Of a stretch of 64,000 nucleotides of DNA, positions 55,043-63,835 are shown piece after piece. The notes under the pieces were generated by a model. The model saw nothing but the letters and a program-made list of their open reading frames with translations. It was not told where the DNA came from and searched no databases. A program made the translations under genes and the position numbers. Source of the DNA: Clostridium cellulovorans 743B (GTDB taxonomy: Bacteria > Bacillota > Clostridia > Clostridiales > Clostridiaceae); assembly GCF_000145275.1 (NCBI RefSeq), contig NC_014393.1, forward strand, positions 2,232,001 through 2,296,000, given 5' to 3'. The first letter of the stretch is position 1, and each line of letters begins with the position of its first letter.

Positions 55043-55953
55043 TGTTTGGTGGTTTTTTTGATAAATTAAAAAATGGGCTTAACAAGACAAAAGAAAATCT
55101 TACTGAAAAAATCAATGTAATGTTAGGTAACTATATTTCAATTGATGAAGATTTGTTTGATGAACTTGAAGAAATTTTAATAACAGCAGATGTAGGTGTT
55201 GATACATCTATGTTTATAATTGATGAATTGAAAAAGAAGATTAAAGAAGAAAGAATTAATGAAGTATCTGAGGTTTATCCTGCATTAAAAAGAGTAATTG
55301 TTGAAATATTAGGTAGCACAAGAGAAGATTTTACAAAGCAAGATACTCCAAAGGTAATGCTTGTTATAGGCGTTAATGGCGCAGGAAAAACTACCTCAAT
55401 AGGAAAGATGTCTGCAAAACTAAAAAAATCAGGATATAATGTTCTCATGATTGCGGCAGATACTTTTAGAGCTGCTGCAATAGACCAATTAGAGGTTTGG
55501 AGCAAAAGAGCAGAGGTAGAAATTATTAAACATCAAGAAGGTTCAGACCCCGCAGCAGTTGTTTTTGATGGAGTTCAAGCTGCAAAAGCTAGAAATGTTG
55601 ATATTTTACTTTGTGATACAGCTGGGAGACTTCATAATAAGAAAAATTTAATGAATGAACTTGGTAAAATAAACAGAATAATTGAAAGAGAATATGGTCA
55701 TGCAGAAAAGGAAACTTTATTAGTTTTAGATGCATCTACAGGACAAAATGCTGTAAGTCAAGCAAAGCAATTTAATGAAATCTGTAAAGTTGACGGAATT
55801 ATTTTAACAAAGCTTGACGGAACGGCTAAAGGTGGAGTGGTTATTTCTATTAAACATGAATTGAACATTCCAGTTAAGCTTATTGGTGTTGGTGAATCCA
55901 TTGATGATTTACAAGAATTTGATGCAAGTGAATTTGTAGAAGCATTATTCTAA
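55042..55953 (+). CDS. ftsY: Signal recognition particle receptor FtsY
   Basis: 303 residues; the long acidic A domain of E. coli FtsY is missing, as usual in Firmicutes. N domain (1-95), then G domain with GVNGAGKTTSIGKM, DTFRAAAIDQLEVW, DTAGRLHNK and TKLDGTAKGG. It docks SRP-ribosome complexes at the membrane. Starts at the smc stop codon. Confidence 0.96.
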   Translation: MFGGFFDKLKNGLNKTKENLTEKINVMLGNYISIDEDLFDELEEILITADVGVDTSMFIIDELKKKIKEERINEVSEVYPALKRVIVEILGSTREDFTKQDTPKVMLVIGVNGAGKTTSIGKMSAKLKKSGYNVLMIAADTFRAAAIDQLEVWSKRAEVEIIKHQEGSDPAAVVFDGVQAAKARNVDILLCDTAGRLHNKKNLMNELGKINRIIEREYGHAEKETLLVLDASTGQNAVSQAKQFNEICKVDGIILTKLDGTAKGGVVISIKHELNIPVKLIGVGESIDDLQEFDASEFVEALF

Positions 55954-55962
55954 AGAAATAGG

Positions 55963-56004
55963 TGTTAAGGAAAAAACCTTGACTGTTAAGGAAAAATACT
56001 TGAC
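55963..56004 (+). repeat. 21-bp tandem duplication upstream of ylxM
   Basis: Two head-to-tail copies (55963-55983 and 55984-56004) of TGTTAAGGAAAAA(A/T)(C/A)CTTGAC, differing at two bases. Each copy ends in TTGAC; in the second copy this forms the -35 of the ylxM promoter. Confidence 0.85.
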
Positions 56005-56028
56005 ACCAATCGATTTATCTGTTAACAT
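56000..56028 (+). promoter_or_regulatory. SigA-type promoter of ylxM-ffh
   Basis: TTGACA (56000-56005), 17-bp spacer, TAACAT (56023-56028), 24 bases before ylxM. The -35 comes from the second repeat unit. Confidence 0.55.
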
Positions 56029-56051
56029 ACTTATTGTGTCAGGAGATTATA

Positions 56052-56402
56052 ATGGACGATAGATTTGAAATGTCATTATTATTAGATTTTTACGGAGTGT
56101 TGCTTACAGAAAAGCAATTTGATTTAATGAAGCTTTATTATGATGAGGATTTATCTTTAGGAGAAATTGCTGAAATTAATTCAACAAGCAGGCAAGCTAC
56201 CTTTGATACTATAAAAAGATGTCACAAGCTTTTGTATAGTTATGAAGAAAAACTAATGCTCCTTAAAAAAAGTGAAGAAGAAAAAATTTTTAAAAAAGTT
56301 TTAATAGAAAAATTACAACTTATTAATACTTTAACTGATGACGATAGGATAAAGACAGAAATAGATAACCTTAAAGAATATGTTACTTCTACAACTATGT
56401 AG
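56052..56402 (+). CDS. ylxM: YlxM, helix-turn-helix protein associated with SRP
   Basis: 116 residues from ATG 56052 after AGGAG. N-terminal LLLDFYGVLLTEKQFDLMKLYYDEDLSL and the sigma-70 region-4-like helix-turn-helix EIAEINSTSRQATFDTIKR. Almost always upstream of ffh, and in streptococci it binds SRP components. Ends 14 bases before ffh. Whether it also binds DNA is unknown. Confidence 0.92.
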   Translation: MDDRFEMSLLLDFYGVLLTEKQFDLMKLYYDEDLSLGEIAEINSTSRQATFDTIKRCHKLLYSYEEKLMLLKKSEEEKIFKKVLIEKLQLINTLTDDDRIKTEIDNLKEYVTSTTM

Positions 56403-56416
56403 AAAGGAGAGCTATT

Positions 56417-57775
56417 ATGGCTTTTGAAGGATTAGGCGAAAAGCTTCAAGAGACTCTTAAAAAGTTAAGAGGCAAAGGTAAGCTTACAGAGGCAGATATT
56501 AAAGAGGCTATGAAGGAAGTAAAGCGTGCTTTATTAGAAGCTGATGTTAATTTTAAATTAGTTAAAGAATTTGTAAATAAGGTAAGTGACAAGTGTTTAG
56601 GTTCAGAAGTTCTTGAGAGTTTAACACCTGGTCAACAGGTAATTAAAATTGTTAACGATGAATTAAAGGATCTAATGGGTAGTACAGAGAGTGAATTAAA
56701 ACTTTCTTCTACAGGTTTTACCATAATCATGTTAGTTGGTCTTCAAGGTGCTGGTAAAACAACTATGGCAGGAAAACTTGCACTTAATTTAAGAAAGAAA
56801 AATAAGAAGCCTCTTTTAGTAGCCTGCGACGTTTATAGACCAGCAGCGATTAAACAATTAGAGGTATTAGGAAAACAGATAGATATACCTGTGTTTTCAA
56901 TGGGTGATAAAATTTCTCCAGTTGAAATATCAAAGGCAGGAATTAAACATGCAAAGGATAACGGCAATAATGTTGTTATTATAGATACTGCTGGGCGTCT
57001 TCAAATTGATGAAGAGCTGATGGAAGAATTAAAAAATATAAAAGCAGATGTAACACCAGATGAAATATTATTAGTTGTAGATTCTATGACAGGTCAAGAA
57101 GCTGTTAATGTAGCTAAAACTTTTGATGAAACTCTTGATATAGATGGTGTTGTACTTACAAAACTCGATGGTGATACAAAGGGTGGAGCTGCTCTTTCTA
57201 TAAAGGCGCTTACTGGAAAACCAATTAAATTTGTTGGTTTAGGTGAAAAGGTAAATGACCTTGAAGTATTCCATCCAGATAGAATGGCATCTAGGATTCT
57301 TGGAATGGGAGATGTATTGTCTCTTATTGAAAAGGCACAAGCGGCTATTGATGAAAAGGAAGCTAAAGAGCTTGGTGAGAGAATGTTAAATCAAGAGTTT
57401 ACTCTTGAAGACTTGATAACATCTTTTAATCAGATGAAAAAATTAGGACCGCTTAACAAGCTTATCGAAATGATTCCTGGAGTTGATGCTAAAGCAATGC
57501 AAGGTGTTGATTTTGCTCAAGGTGAGAAAGAACTAAAAAGGAAAGAAGCTATAGTTCAGTCTATGACTGTAAAGGAAAGAAGAAATCCTTCTTTGGTTCA
57601 AAAATCTCCATCAAGAAAGAAAAGAATAGCTGATGGTTGCGGATTATCAATCCAAGAAGTTAATAAACTTCTTAAAGATTTCGAGATGATGAAAAAGACT
57701 ATGAAGCAATTTAAAAACTTCAAGCCTGGAAAGGCTAACAAAAAAGGTTTATTTGGAAAACTTCCATTTGCATAA
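56417..57775 (+). CDS. ffh: Signal recognition particle protein Ffh
   Basis: 452 residues. N domain (1-90), G domain with LVGLQGAGKTTMAGKLA, DVYRPAAIKQLEVL, DTAGRLQIDEEL and TKLDGDTKGGAALS, and the methionine-rich M domain (about 300-440) containing the 4.5S RNA-binding GCGLSIQEVNKLLKDFEMM. Binds signal sequences as they emerge. The 4.5S/6S RNA gene itself is not in this window. Confidence 0.97.
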   Translation: MAFEGLGEKLQETLKKLRGKGKLTEADIKEAMKEVKRALLEADVNFKLVKEFVNKVSDKCLGSEVLESLTPGQQVIKIVNDELKDLMGSTESELKLSSTGFTIIMLVGLQGAGKTTMAGKLALNLRKKNKKPLLVACDVYRPAAIKQLEVLGKQIDIPVFSMGDKISPVEISKAGIKHAKDNGNNVVIIDTAGRLQIDEELMEELKNIKADVTPDEILLVVDSMTGQEAVNVAKTFDETLDIDGVVLTKLDGDTKGGAALSIKALTGKPIKFVGLGEKVNDLEVFHPDRMASRILGMGDVLSLIEKAQAAIDEKEAKELGERMLNQEFTLEDLITSFNQMKKLGPLNKLIEMIPGVDAKAMQGVDFAQGEKELKRKEAIVQSMTVKERRNPSLVQKSPSRKKRIADGCGLSIQEVNKLLKDFEMMKKTMKQFKNFKPGKANKKGLFGKLPFA

Positions 57776-57808
57776 ACATTTAGACACTTTAAAGGAGGTG
57801 AAAAAACA

Positions 57809-58054
57809 ATGGCAGTAAAAATCAGATTAAGAAGAATGGGTTCAAAGAAAGCTCCTTTCTATAGAATAGTTGTTGCTGATTCAAGAGCACCAAGAGATGG
57901 TAAATTCATCGAAGAAATTGGTTACTACAATCCAACAACTGAACCAATGACTGTTAAGATTGATAGTGAAAAAGCTGAAACTTGGATGAAGAATGGTGCA
58001 CAACCAACTGATATCGTTAAAAGATTATTCACTAACAGCGGAATTACAAAATAG
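57809..58054 (+). CDS. rpsP: 30S ribosomal protein S16
   Basis: 81 residues. Signature MAVKIRLRRMGSKKAPFYRIVVADSR. AAAGGAGGTG precedes the ATG. First gene of the rpsP-khpA-rimM-trmD run. Confidence 0.97.
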   Translation: MAVKIRLRRMGSKKAPFYRIVVADSRAPRDGKFIEEIGYYNPTTEPMTVKIDSEKAETWMKNGAQPTDIVKRLFTNSGITK

Positions 58055-58072
58055 TACTGGGGGTAGTTTTTT

Positions 58073-58300
58073 ATGAAAGCTTTACTTGAGACTATAGTTA
58101 GATCTTTAGTTGATAACCCAGATGAAGTCCAAGTTAATGAAACACTTGGAGAACAGTCAATTGTTCTAGAAGTTAAGGTGAGCCCAGATGATATGGGTAA
58201 AGTAATCGGCAAACAGGGAAGAATAGCTAAAGCTATTAGAACTGTTGTCAAAGCGGCAGCTGTAAAAGAAAATAAAAAAGTTGTTGTTGAAATAGTATAA
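58073..58300 (+). CDS. khpA: KH-domain RNA-binding protein KhpA
   Basis: 75 residues, essentially one KH domain with the GxxG loop in VIGKQGRIAKAIRTVV. KhpA, with KhpB, binds many RNAs and affects cell division and translation in Gram-positive bacteria. Starts 18 bases after rpsP with GGGGGTAG; position between rpsP and rimM is conserved. Confidence 0.94.
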   Translation: MKALLETIVRSLVDNPDEVQVNETLGEQSIVLEVKVSPDDMGKVIGKQGRIAKAIRTVVKAAAVKENKKVVVEIV

Positions 58301-58357
58301 GAGTTAGGAGAATTCCTAACTCTTTATTTATATACGAAATTTGAGGAGATGATATTA

Positions 58358-58852
58358 ATGGTAGAATTTTTAGCTGTGGGTATAATTACAAATGTTCACG
58401 GATTGAAAGGTGAATTTAAAGTTAAGCCTCTAACCGATGATATTAGACGCTTCAATAAGCTTAAAAAGGTTTTTATAAAAGGCAAGGAATATAATGTTTC
58501 ATGGTGCAAACTTCAGCCACAAAAGGTTATAGTTAAAGTTGAAGGTATAGATACTGTTGAAGAAGCTATGAGATATAAAAATGAATACATGCAGGTAGAC
58601 AGAGAGAATGCTATAAAATTGCCAGAAGGTAGATATTTTGTTGCAGATCTTATTGGATGTAATGTTGTTGATCATAATGGAAAAGATGAAGGTGTAATTA
58701 AGGATGTTATTTTTACAGGAAGCAATGACGTTTATTGGTCAATAAGAGAAGGTCGTGAAGATCTTTTAATACCTGTAATAGATCCTGTGGTTGATACTAT
58801 AGATATTGAAAAAAGAGTTATTACTATACAACCGGTGGAGATGTGGATGTGA
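58358..58852 (+). CDS. rimM: 16S rRNA processing protein RimM
   Basis: 164 residues from ATG 58358, 7 bases after GAGGAGAT; the ATG at 58349 is inside that site. N-terminal domain (GIITNVHGLKGEFKVKPLTDD) and C-terminal PRC-barrel (LIGCNVVDHNGKDEGVIKDV, LIPVIDPVVDTIDIEK). Assists maturation of the 30S head. Ends 4 bases after the trmD start. Confidence 0.95.
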   Translation: MVEFLAVGIITNVHGLKGEFKVKPLTDDIRRFNKLKKVFIKGKEYNVSWCKLQPQKVIVKVEGIDTVEEAMRYKNEYMQVDRENAIKLPEGRYFVADLIGCNVVDHNGKDEGVIKDVIFTGSNDVYWSIREGREDLLIPVIDPVVDTIDIEKRVITIQPVEMWM

Positions 58853-59583
58853 AGATAGATATATTAACCCTTTTTCCAGAGATGTTCGATATCTTTAACC
58901 ACAGCATTCTTGGAAGAGCACATGAAAAACATATTATTGATGTAAAAGCCCATAATATTAGAGATTATACCTTAGATAAGCATAAGCGAGTAGACGATTA
59001 TTCTTATGGCGGTGGTGCAGGTATGGTTATGGCAGCTCAACCTATTGTTGATTCCATAAAAGCTATAAAGGAAAATAATAAGGGAAAAGTCATATACCTA
59101 GGACCTAGAGGAATTATATTTAATCAAGCAATGGCCTCAGAGCTTGCTAAAGAAGAGGAATTAATATTTTTGTGTGGACATTATGAAGGAATAGATGAGA
59201 GAGCTTATGAAGCTATAGATATGGAAATATCTATAGGGGATTTTATATTAACAGGAGGAGAAATGGCTTGCATACCTATTGTTGATAGCATATGCAGACT
59301 ATGTCCTGGCGTACTTAACAAAAATGAAAGTTTTGAGATAGAATCTTTTAGCGATGGAACCTTAGAATATCCCCAATATACAAGACCCGTGGAATTTAGG
59401 GGCAAAAAAGTTCCAGAGGTGCTTTTATCAGGTCATCATGAAAATATACGAAAATGGAGACGATTAAAGTCTCTTATAATCACGAAAGAAAAGCGTTATG
59501 ATTTATTTCAAAAGTTAACCTTAAGCAAGGAAGATCTAAAACTTTTGAAACAATATGAAAACTATGCAGAAGAAGATAAATAA
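58849..59583 (+). CDS. trmD: tRNA (guanine-37 N1)-methyltransferase TrmD
   Basis: 244 residues from GTG 58849 (product KIDILTLFPEMF after Met), 8 bases after GGTGGAG; the ATG two codons upstream is too close to that site. SPOUT knot motifs: VIYLGPRGIIFNQ, CGHYEGIDERAYE, SIGDFILTGGE. It methylates G37 and prevents frameshifting. Followed by the L19 leader. Confidence 0.95.
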   Translation: MKIDILTLFPEMFDIFNHSILGRAHEKHIIDVKAHNIRDYTLDKHKRVDDYSYGGGAGMVMAAQPIVDSIKAIKENNKGKVIYLGPRGIIFNQAMASELAKEEELIFLCGHYEGIDERAYEAIDMEISIGDFILTGGEMACIPIVDSICRLCPGVLNKNESFEIESFSDGTLEYPQYTRPVEFRGKKVPEVLLSGHHENIRKWRRLKSLIITKEKRYDLFQKLTLSKEDLKLLKQYENYAEEDK

Positions 59584-59586
59584 TTG

Positions 59587-59615
59587 TTGATTTCCCTAAG
59601 TTTATATGGTAATAT
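59587..59615 (+). promoter_or_regulatory. SigA-type promoter of rplS
   Basis: TTGATT (59587-59592), 17-bp spacer, TAATAT (59610-59615). The predicted start near 59622 matches the beginning of the structured leader. Confidence 0.55.
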
Positions 59616-59620
59616 AAACT

Positions 59621-59690
59621 TTGTGCTAGTACGGGCGGTCCTCTGCCTTCCAAGTGGATGGGTAAGAACGTCAAAATAATTATCAAGGAG
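59621..59690 (+). ncRNA. Candidate L19 (rplS) mRNA leader
   Basis: Between trmD and rplS, a GC-richer block (GTGCTAGTACGGGCGGTCC, then CTGCC and GGATGGG) contrasts with the AT-rich surroundings and precedes rplS directly. Firmicutes L19 genes carry a conserved leader RNA at this position that is thought to control L19 synthesis. Call made from position and composition, not from a covariance search. Confidence 0.5.
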
Positions 59691-59699
59691 GAATGCACA

Positions 59700-60044
59700 A
59701 TGTTAGATATAATAAAACAAATCGAAGCTGAATACTTAAGAGACGATATCGTTGAATTTAACGTAGGAGATACTATAAGAGTAGACGTTAAAATTAAAGA
59801 AGGCGAAAAAGAAAGAATTCAGGCTTTTGAAGGAACAGTAATCAAAAAGCAAAACGGTGGAACTAGAGAAACTTTCACAGTTAGAAGAGTTGCTTACAAT
59901 GTTGGAGTAGAAAGAACATTCCCAATCAACTCCCCAATCATCTCTAAAATTACTGTTGTAAGAAGAGGTAAAGTAAGAAGAGCTAAATTATTCTACTTAA
60001 GAGATAGAGTAGGTAAGGCTGCAAAAGTTAAAGAAAGAATGTAA
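59700..60044 (+). CDS. rplS: 50S ribosomal protein L19
   Basis: 114 residues from ATG 59700 after AAGGAGG; an extra 14 in-frame upstream codons are leader sequence. Signature FNVGDTIRVDVKIKEGEKER and SPIISKITVVRRGKVRRAKLFYLR. Sits at the 30S-50S interface. Confidence 0.97.
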   Translation: MLDIIKQIEAEYLRDDIVEFNVGDTIRVDVKIKEGEKERIQAFEGTVIKKQNGGTRETFTVRRVAYNVGVERTFPINSPIISKITVVRRGKVRRAKLFYLRDRVGKAAKVKERM

Positions 60045-60051
60045 AAAAATC

Positions 60052-60076
60052 GGGGCTCTTATATGAGCTCCTTTTT
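60052..60076 (+). terminator. Terminator after rplS
   Basis: GGGGCTC (60052-60058) pairs with GAGCTCC (60065-60071), one wobble, followed by five T residues. Confidence 0.82.
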
Positions 60077-60184
60077 GTTTATATAGACAAGTAAATTTGC
60101 TATTAATAGTTAAACCATAATTTGCAAATTATATAGATAAATTAACAGAGTACAATTTTTATAACAATTAGGAGGTATGCTTCT

Positions 60185-61042
60185 GTGATAGATAAAATTA
60201 ATTGGTTTCCCGGACATATGTCAAAGACACGTAGGGAAATTAAAGAGAACTTAAAACTTGTAGATGTAGTTATTGAAATAAGAGATGCTAGAATTATTAA
60301 ATCAAGTGCAAATCCTGATATAGATGAGATAACAAAGGGTAAGCCAAGAATTATTTTATTAAATAAGAGTGATTTAAGTGATGAAAGATGTACAAAAGAA
60401 TGGATTGATAATTTAAGCAATGAAGAGACAAAGATACTAACTGTAAACTGCTTAAATGGTCAAGGAATAAGAAATATTAAACCTGCTATAGATCAATTAC
60501 TAAAAGAAAAACATGATAGGATGAAAGCAAAAGGTCTTATAAATATAAAAACTAAAGCTATGGTAGTAGGAATTCCAAACGTAGGAAAATCCACCTTTAT
60601 AAATAGAATGGCAGGAAGCTCTATAGCCAAAACTGGTGATAGGCCAGGTGTAACAAAAAGTAAACAATGGATAAGAACTAAAATCGGTATAGAATTACTT
60701 GATACTCCAGGGGTTCTGTGGCCAAAGTTTGAAGATAATAGAGTAGGCTTAAATTTAGCTTTTACTGGAGCAATAAAAGATGAGATTATGGATGTAGAAG
60801 AACTTGCTTTAAAACTTATCGAAGATTTAATGGTTATTGCTCCAAAGAGTTTAATGGAGAGATATAAGCTGGATTCTATAGCTGAAACAGCAATAGATAA
60901 TATGGATAATATAGCGAGAAAAAGAGGTATGATATTATCTGGGAACAATATTGATTACAACAGAGTAGCAATAATGCTTTTAGATGAATTCCGAGGTGGT
61001 AAGCTTGGAAAGATATCTTTAGAGAGGTACGTTAGTGAATAA
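60185..61042 (+). CDS. rbgA: Ribosome biogenesis GTPase RbgA (YlqF)
   Basis: 285 residues from GTG 60185 after AGGAGG. Circularly permuted GTPase: LLNKSDLSD (G4) comes before the P-loop GIPNVGKSTFINRM and DTPGVLWPKF. N-terminal INWFPGHMSKTRREI is diagnostic. Needed for late 50S assembly. Overlaps rnhB by 8 bases. Confidence 0.95.
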   Translation: MIDKINWFPGHMSKTRREIKENLKLVDVVIEIRDARIIKSSANPDIDEITKGKPRIILLNKSDLSDERCTKEWIDNLSNEETKILTVNCLNGQGIRNIKPAIDQLLKEKHDRMKAKGLINIKTKAMVVGIPNVGKSTFINRMAGSSIAKTGDRPGVTKSKQWIRTKIGIELLDTPGVLWPKFEDNRVGLNLAFTGAIKDEIMDVEELALKLIEDLMVIAPKSLMERYKLDSIAETAIDNMDNIARKRGMILSGNNIDYNRVAIMLLDEFRGGKLGKISLERYVSE

Positions 61043-61820
61043 TATAGAAACCATGAACTTTAAAGCTGTTAAAGAGTATTTGCAAAGTGTCGATTCCGTT
61101 GATGAAGATATTATTAATTTACTTAAAGCTGATAAAAGAAAAAACGTAAACGCTTTAGGAGATAAATTACAAAGAGATGCAATGAAAGCTATAGAGGAAC
61201 TAGCAAGAATAAAATCTATGTATACGTTTGACAGAGATCAAGGGGTATATGCAATAACTGCTGGGGTTGATGAGGTAGGTAGAGGCCCTCTTGCAGGACC
61301 GATTGTTGCAGCTGCAGTTGTCTTGGATCTTTACGATTTAAAGGATGAGAACTTGATATTAGGCATAAAAGATTCGAAAAAGCTTTCTGCAAAAAAAAGA
61401 GAAGAACTTGATAAGTTAATAAAAGAAAGAGCCGTATCCTACGCAATCGGTATTGCAGATAATAATGAAATAGATGAAAAGGGAATAGCTTGGTGTAACA
61501 ATGAAGTTTTCAAAAGAGCTATAAAAGGTTTAAAAGTTAGACCAGATTTAGTTATTTCAGATGGATTTCCGGTAAGTGGTATAGAGTGTGAAAACAAATA
61601 CTATTATAAAGGTGATAATCTAAGTATAAGTATTGCTGCTGCATCAATAATTGCTAAAGTTTTTCGAGATGAGATAATGCAAGATTATCATAAGAAATAT
61701 CCTAATTATAACTTTGAAGCTAATGTAGGCTATGGAACAGAAGAACATGTAAGAGCTATTAAAATGTTTGGTATAACGCCAATTCATAGAATGAGTTTTT
61801 TAAAGAATATACTTTATTAA
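61035..61820 (+). CDS. rnhB: Ribonuclease HII
   Basis: 261 residues from GTG 61035, after GAGAGG at 61021. A 70-residue N-terminal helical extension typical of Firmicutes RNase HII precedes the catalytic domain. Active-site acidic residues in AGVDEVGRGPLAGP, GIKDSKKLSAKKRE and ISDGFPV. Removes ribonucleotides from DNA. Confidence 0.95.
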   Translation: MNNIETMNFKAVKEYLQSVDSVDEDIINLLKADKRKNVNALGDKLQRDAMKAIEELARIKSMYTFDRDQGVYAITAGVDEVGRGPLAGPIVAAAVVLDLYDLKDENLILGIKDSKKLSAKKREELDKLIKERAVSYAIGIADNNEIDEKGIAWCNNEVFKRAIKGLKVRPDLVISDGFPVSGIECENKYYYKGDNLSISIAAASIIAKVFRDEIMQDYHKKYPNYNFEANVGYGTEEHVRAIKMFGITPIHRMSFLKNILY

Positions 61821-61854
61821 ATTCTCTATTTTTCCGAATTTATTAGTATAGGAG

Positions 61855-61904
61855 AAAGTCTCCATAAAGTAAAGAAATATTTTACTTTATTATGGAGACT
61901 TTTC
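61855..61904. terminator. Bidirectional terminator between rnhB and rqcH
   Basis: AAAGTCTCCATAA plus AGTAAA pairs with TTTACT plus TTATGGAGACTTT; a 3-base bulge in the right arm. Serves both converging genes. Confidence 0.85.
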
Positions 61905-61915
61905 ATTTAAGTCTA

Positions 61916-63676
61916 TTAGTTGGTTTTATTTATTTCAGGTTCTTTGGGAGTAACATATAGGGTTTTATTAGTATAATAAATGACCATACCTGCTTTTGCA
62001 CCACTTGGTTTTTTTACATTTTTAACCTCAGTATAATCTACAGGAACCTGAGAAGATTTTTGCCCTTTGCTATAGAAAGCAGCTAGGTTTCCTGCTTCTA
62101 AAATAGTGGAATCAGGGACTTCATCTAAGGTCTCTCTTCTGATAATTACGTGAGAACCTGGTATGTTCTTGGTATGAAACCATAAATCATGTTTGTTAGC
62201 AAATTTTAAGGTTAAGTAGTCATTTTGTATATTATTTTTCCCAACATAAAGCTCATAACCATCTGAAGAAACATACTTTAGTGGCTTTGAAGCTTTTTTA
62301 TTTTTCGAAGAATTATTCTTAGAAAACTTAATATAGCCTTCATTAACTAATTCATTTTTTATATCTTCTATTTCTTGATAAGTTTCTGCCATCTCTAAGT
62401 TGTTTAATGCAGAATATAAGTATTCAAGCTCTTCAGTATTGTTATCCATCTGAATTTTAGACATCTGCTCTGACATCTTTAGTTTATTATATTTTTTGAA
62501 GTATTTTTGAATATTTTCTGAGGGAGATTTCAAAGGATCTAAAGTTATGGTGATATATTCTTCTTCTTCTTTATAGTAGTCTAAAACAGTTATTTCTTTA
62601 TCGTTAGGTTTAATAGCATAGATATTAGCAGTTAAAAGTTCACCGTATAATCTATACTGATCTTTAGTTTCAGTTTCTAGTAATGTTTTGGAAAGTATGT
62701 CTTTTTTCTTAATGCACCTATCTATATTAGTCATTAATAATCTATGTAAGTTAGCGCTTTTAGAGTTTAATCTCTCTTGTTTATCCTTTGCCGCATAAAA
62801 ATATTCTATTAGTTCGCTAGCAGTACTGAAAACTTTTTTATTAAAGCTTTCATAGATTTTTAAGTTAATGCAATGAAATCCTTTTATAACATTACTCTTT
62901 TCGTAGCAAGCGAAGACATAGTTATGTTCCTTAAATACGACAAAGAAATCAGATAAAAATTTGTATAAACTAGATACATCTTTAGTTTCTATAAACTTTC
63001 CGCCATCATATAAAGGATGGAGTTCGTATGCAATTTTTAATTCCTTAGAGATTTCTTTAGATAATCCAGAAAATATGTTTGAGAAGAAGTTATCATTAAA
63101 GATAAGTTCTTGATTATTTATACTATTGCTTAATTCTTCCACAGAGAAGTTTAAAGGATTCAATTTACTATCTCTTGGAGGATATATGTATTCTATAGAA
63201 GGCATAAGCATTCTATAACGATTTATATCAGCGCTGAGACGTTTAATTGAATCCATTATAACGTTGTCTCTATCGCGGACTAAAGTTATATTACTGTGTC
63301 TTCCCATAATTTCGGTTATAAGCGAGTATTCGCTGTTAAATCCAAATTCATCAGTACTTTTAAATTTAATAATTGCTAACCTATCATTTTCTAGTTGAGA
63401 TACGTCTAAAATTTTTGAACCACTTAAATATTTTCTTAAAATCATACAAAACATCGGTGGATTCATAGGATTTTCTTTGGTTATTTTGGTCACATGTATC
63501 TTGGGATATGTACTATTAGCACTTAGCAGTAGCTTAATATTCTCATTATCCTCAGTTCTAATTGTTAGTTGAATTTCATCTTCTTCAGGTTGGTTTATTT
63601 TTGTGACTCTTCCATTTATAATCTTATTTTGCAGTTCATATATTAAACTACTAAGAAATATTCCATCTAGTGCCAT
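61916..63676 (-). CDS. rqcH: Ribosome quality control protein RqcH (NFACT family, formerly fibronectin-binding protein)
   Basis: 586 residues from the ATG at 63676; a TTG two codons upstream is too close to AAAGGA. NFACT-N domain (about 1-180) has the Asp98-Arg99 pair in LENDRLAIIKF, matching the residues used by RqcH for tRNA-Ala binding, and EIMGRHSNI. H2TH and coiled-coil regions follow (to about 430), then the NFACT-R domain (YVGKNNIQNDYLTLKFA, DLWFHTKNIPGSHVII). It adds C-terminal alanine tails to stalled nascent chains on 50S subunits. Reverse strand. Confidence 0.94.
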   Translation of the reverse strand: MALDGIFLSSLIYELQNKIINGRVTKINQPEEDEIQLTIRTEDNENIKLLLSANSTYPKIHVTKITKENPMNPPMFCMILRKYLSGSKILDVSQLENDRLAIIKFKSTDEFGFNSEYSLITEIMGRHSNITLVRDRDNVIMDSIKRLSADINRYRMLMPSIEYIYPPRDSKLNPLNFSVEELSNSINNQELIFNDNFFSNIFSGLSKEISKELKIAYELHPLYDGGKFIETKDVSSLYKFLSDFFVVFKEHNYVFACYEKSNVIKGFHCINLKIYESFNKKVFSTASELIEYFYAAKDKQERLNSKSANLHRLLMTNIDRCIKKKDILSKTLLETETKDQYRLYGELLTANIYAIKPNDKEITVLDYYKEEEEYITITLDPLKSPSENIQKYFKKYNKLKMSEQMSKIQMDNNTEELEYLYSALNNLEMAETYQEIEDIKNELVNEGYIKFSKNNSSKNKKASKPLKYVSSDGYELYVGKNNIQNDYLTLKFANKHDLWFHTKNIPGSHVIIRRETLDEVPDSTILEAGNLAAFYSKGQKSSQVPVDYTEVKNVKKPSGAKAGMVIYYTNKTLYVTPKEPEINKTN

Positions 63677-63835
63677 AATCAACGTCCTTTCAAGTTCTTA
63701 GGATTTCTAAATTAAAGTATAACATTGAATAATATTAAAATAAAGTCATTGATAAATAGAAGTTAACGTTGTAAACTATTATAGGGTTCTTTGGTAAGAA
63801 CTTTATAGTATGTGATTGCAAGGGGAAGAGAAGCC

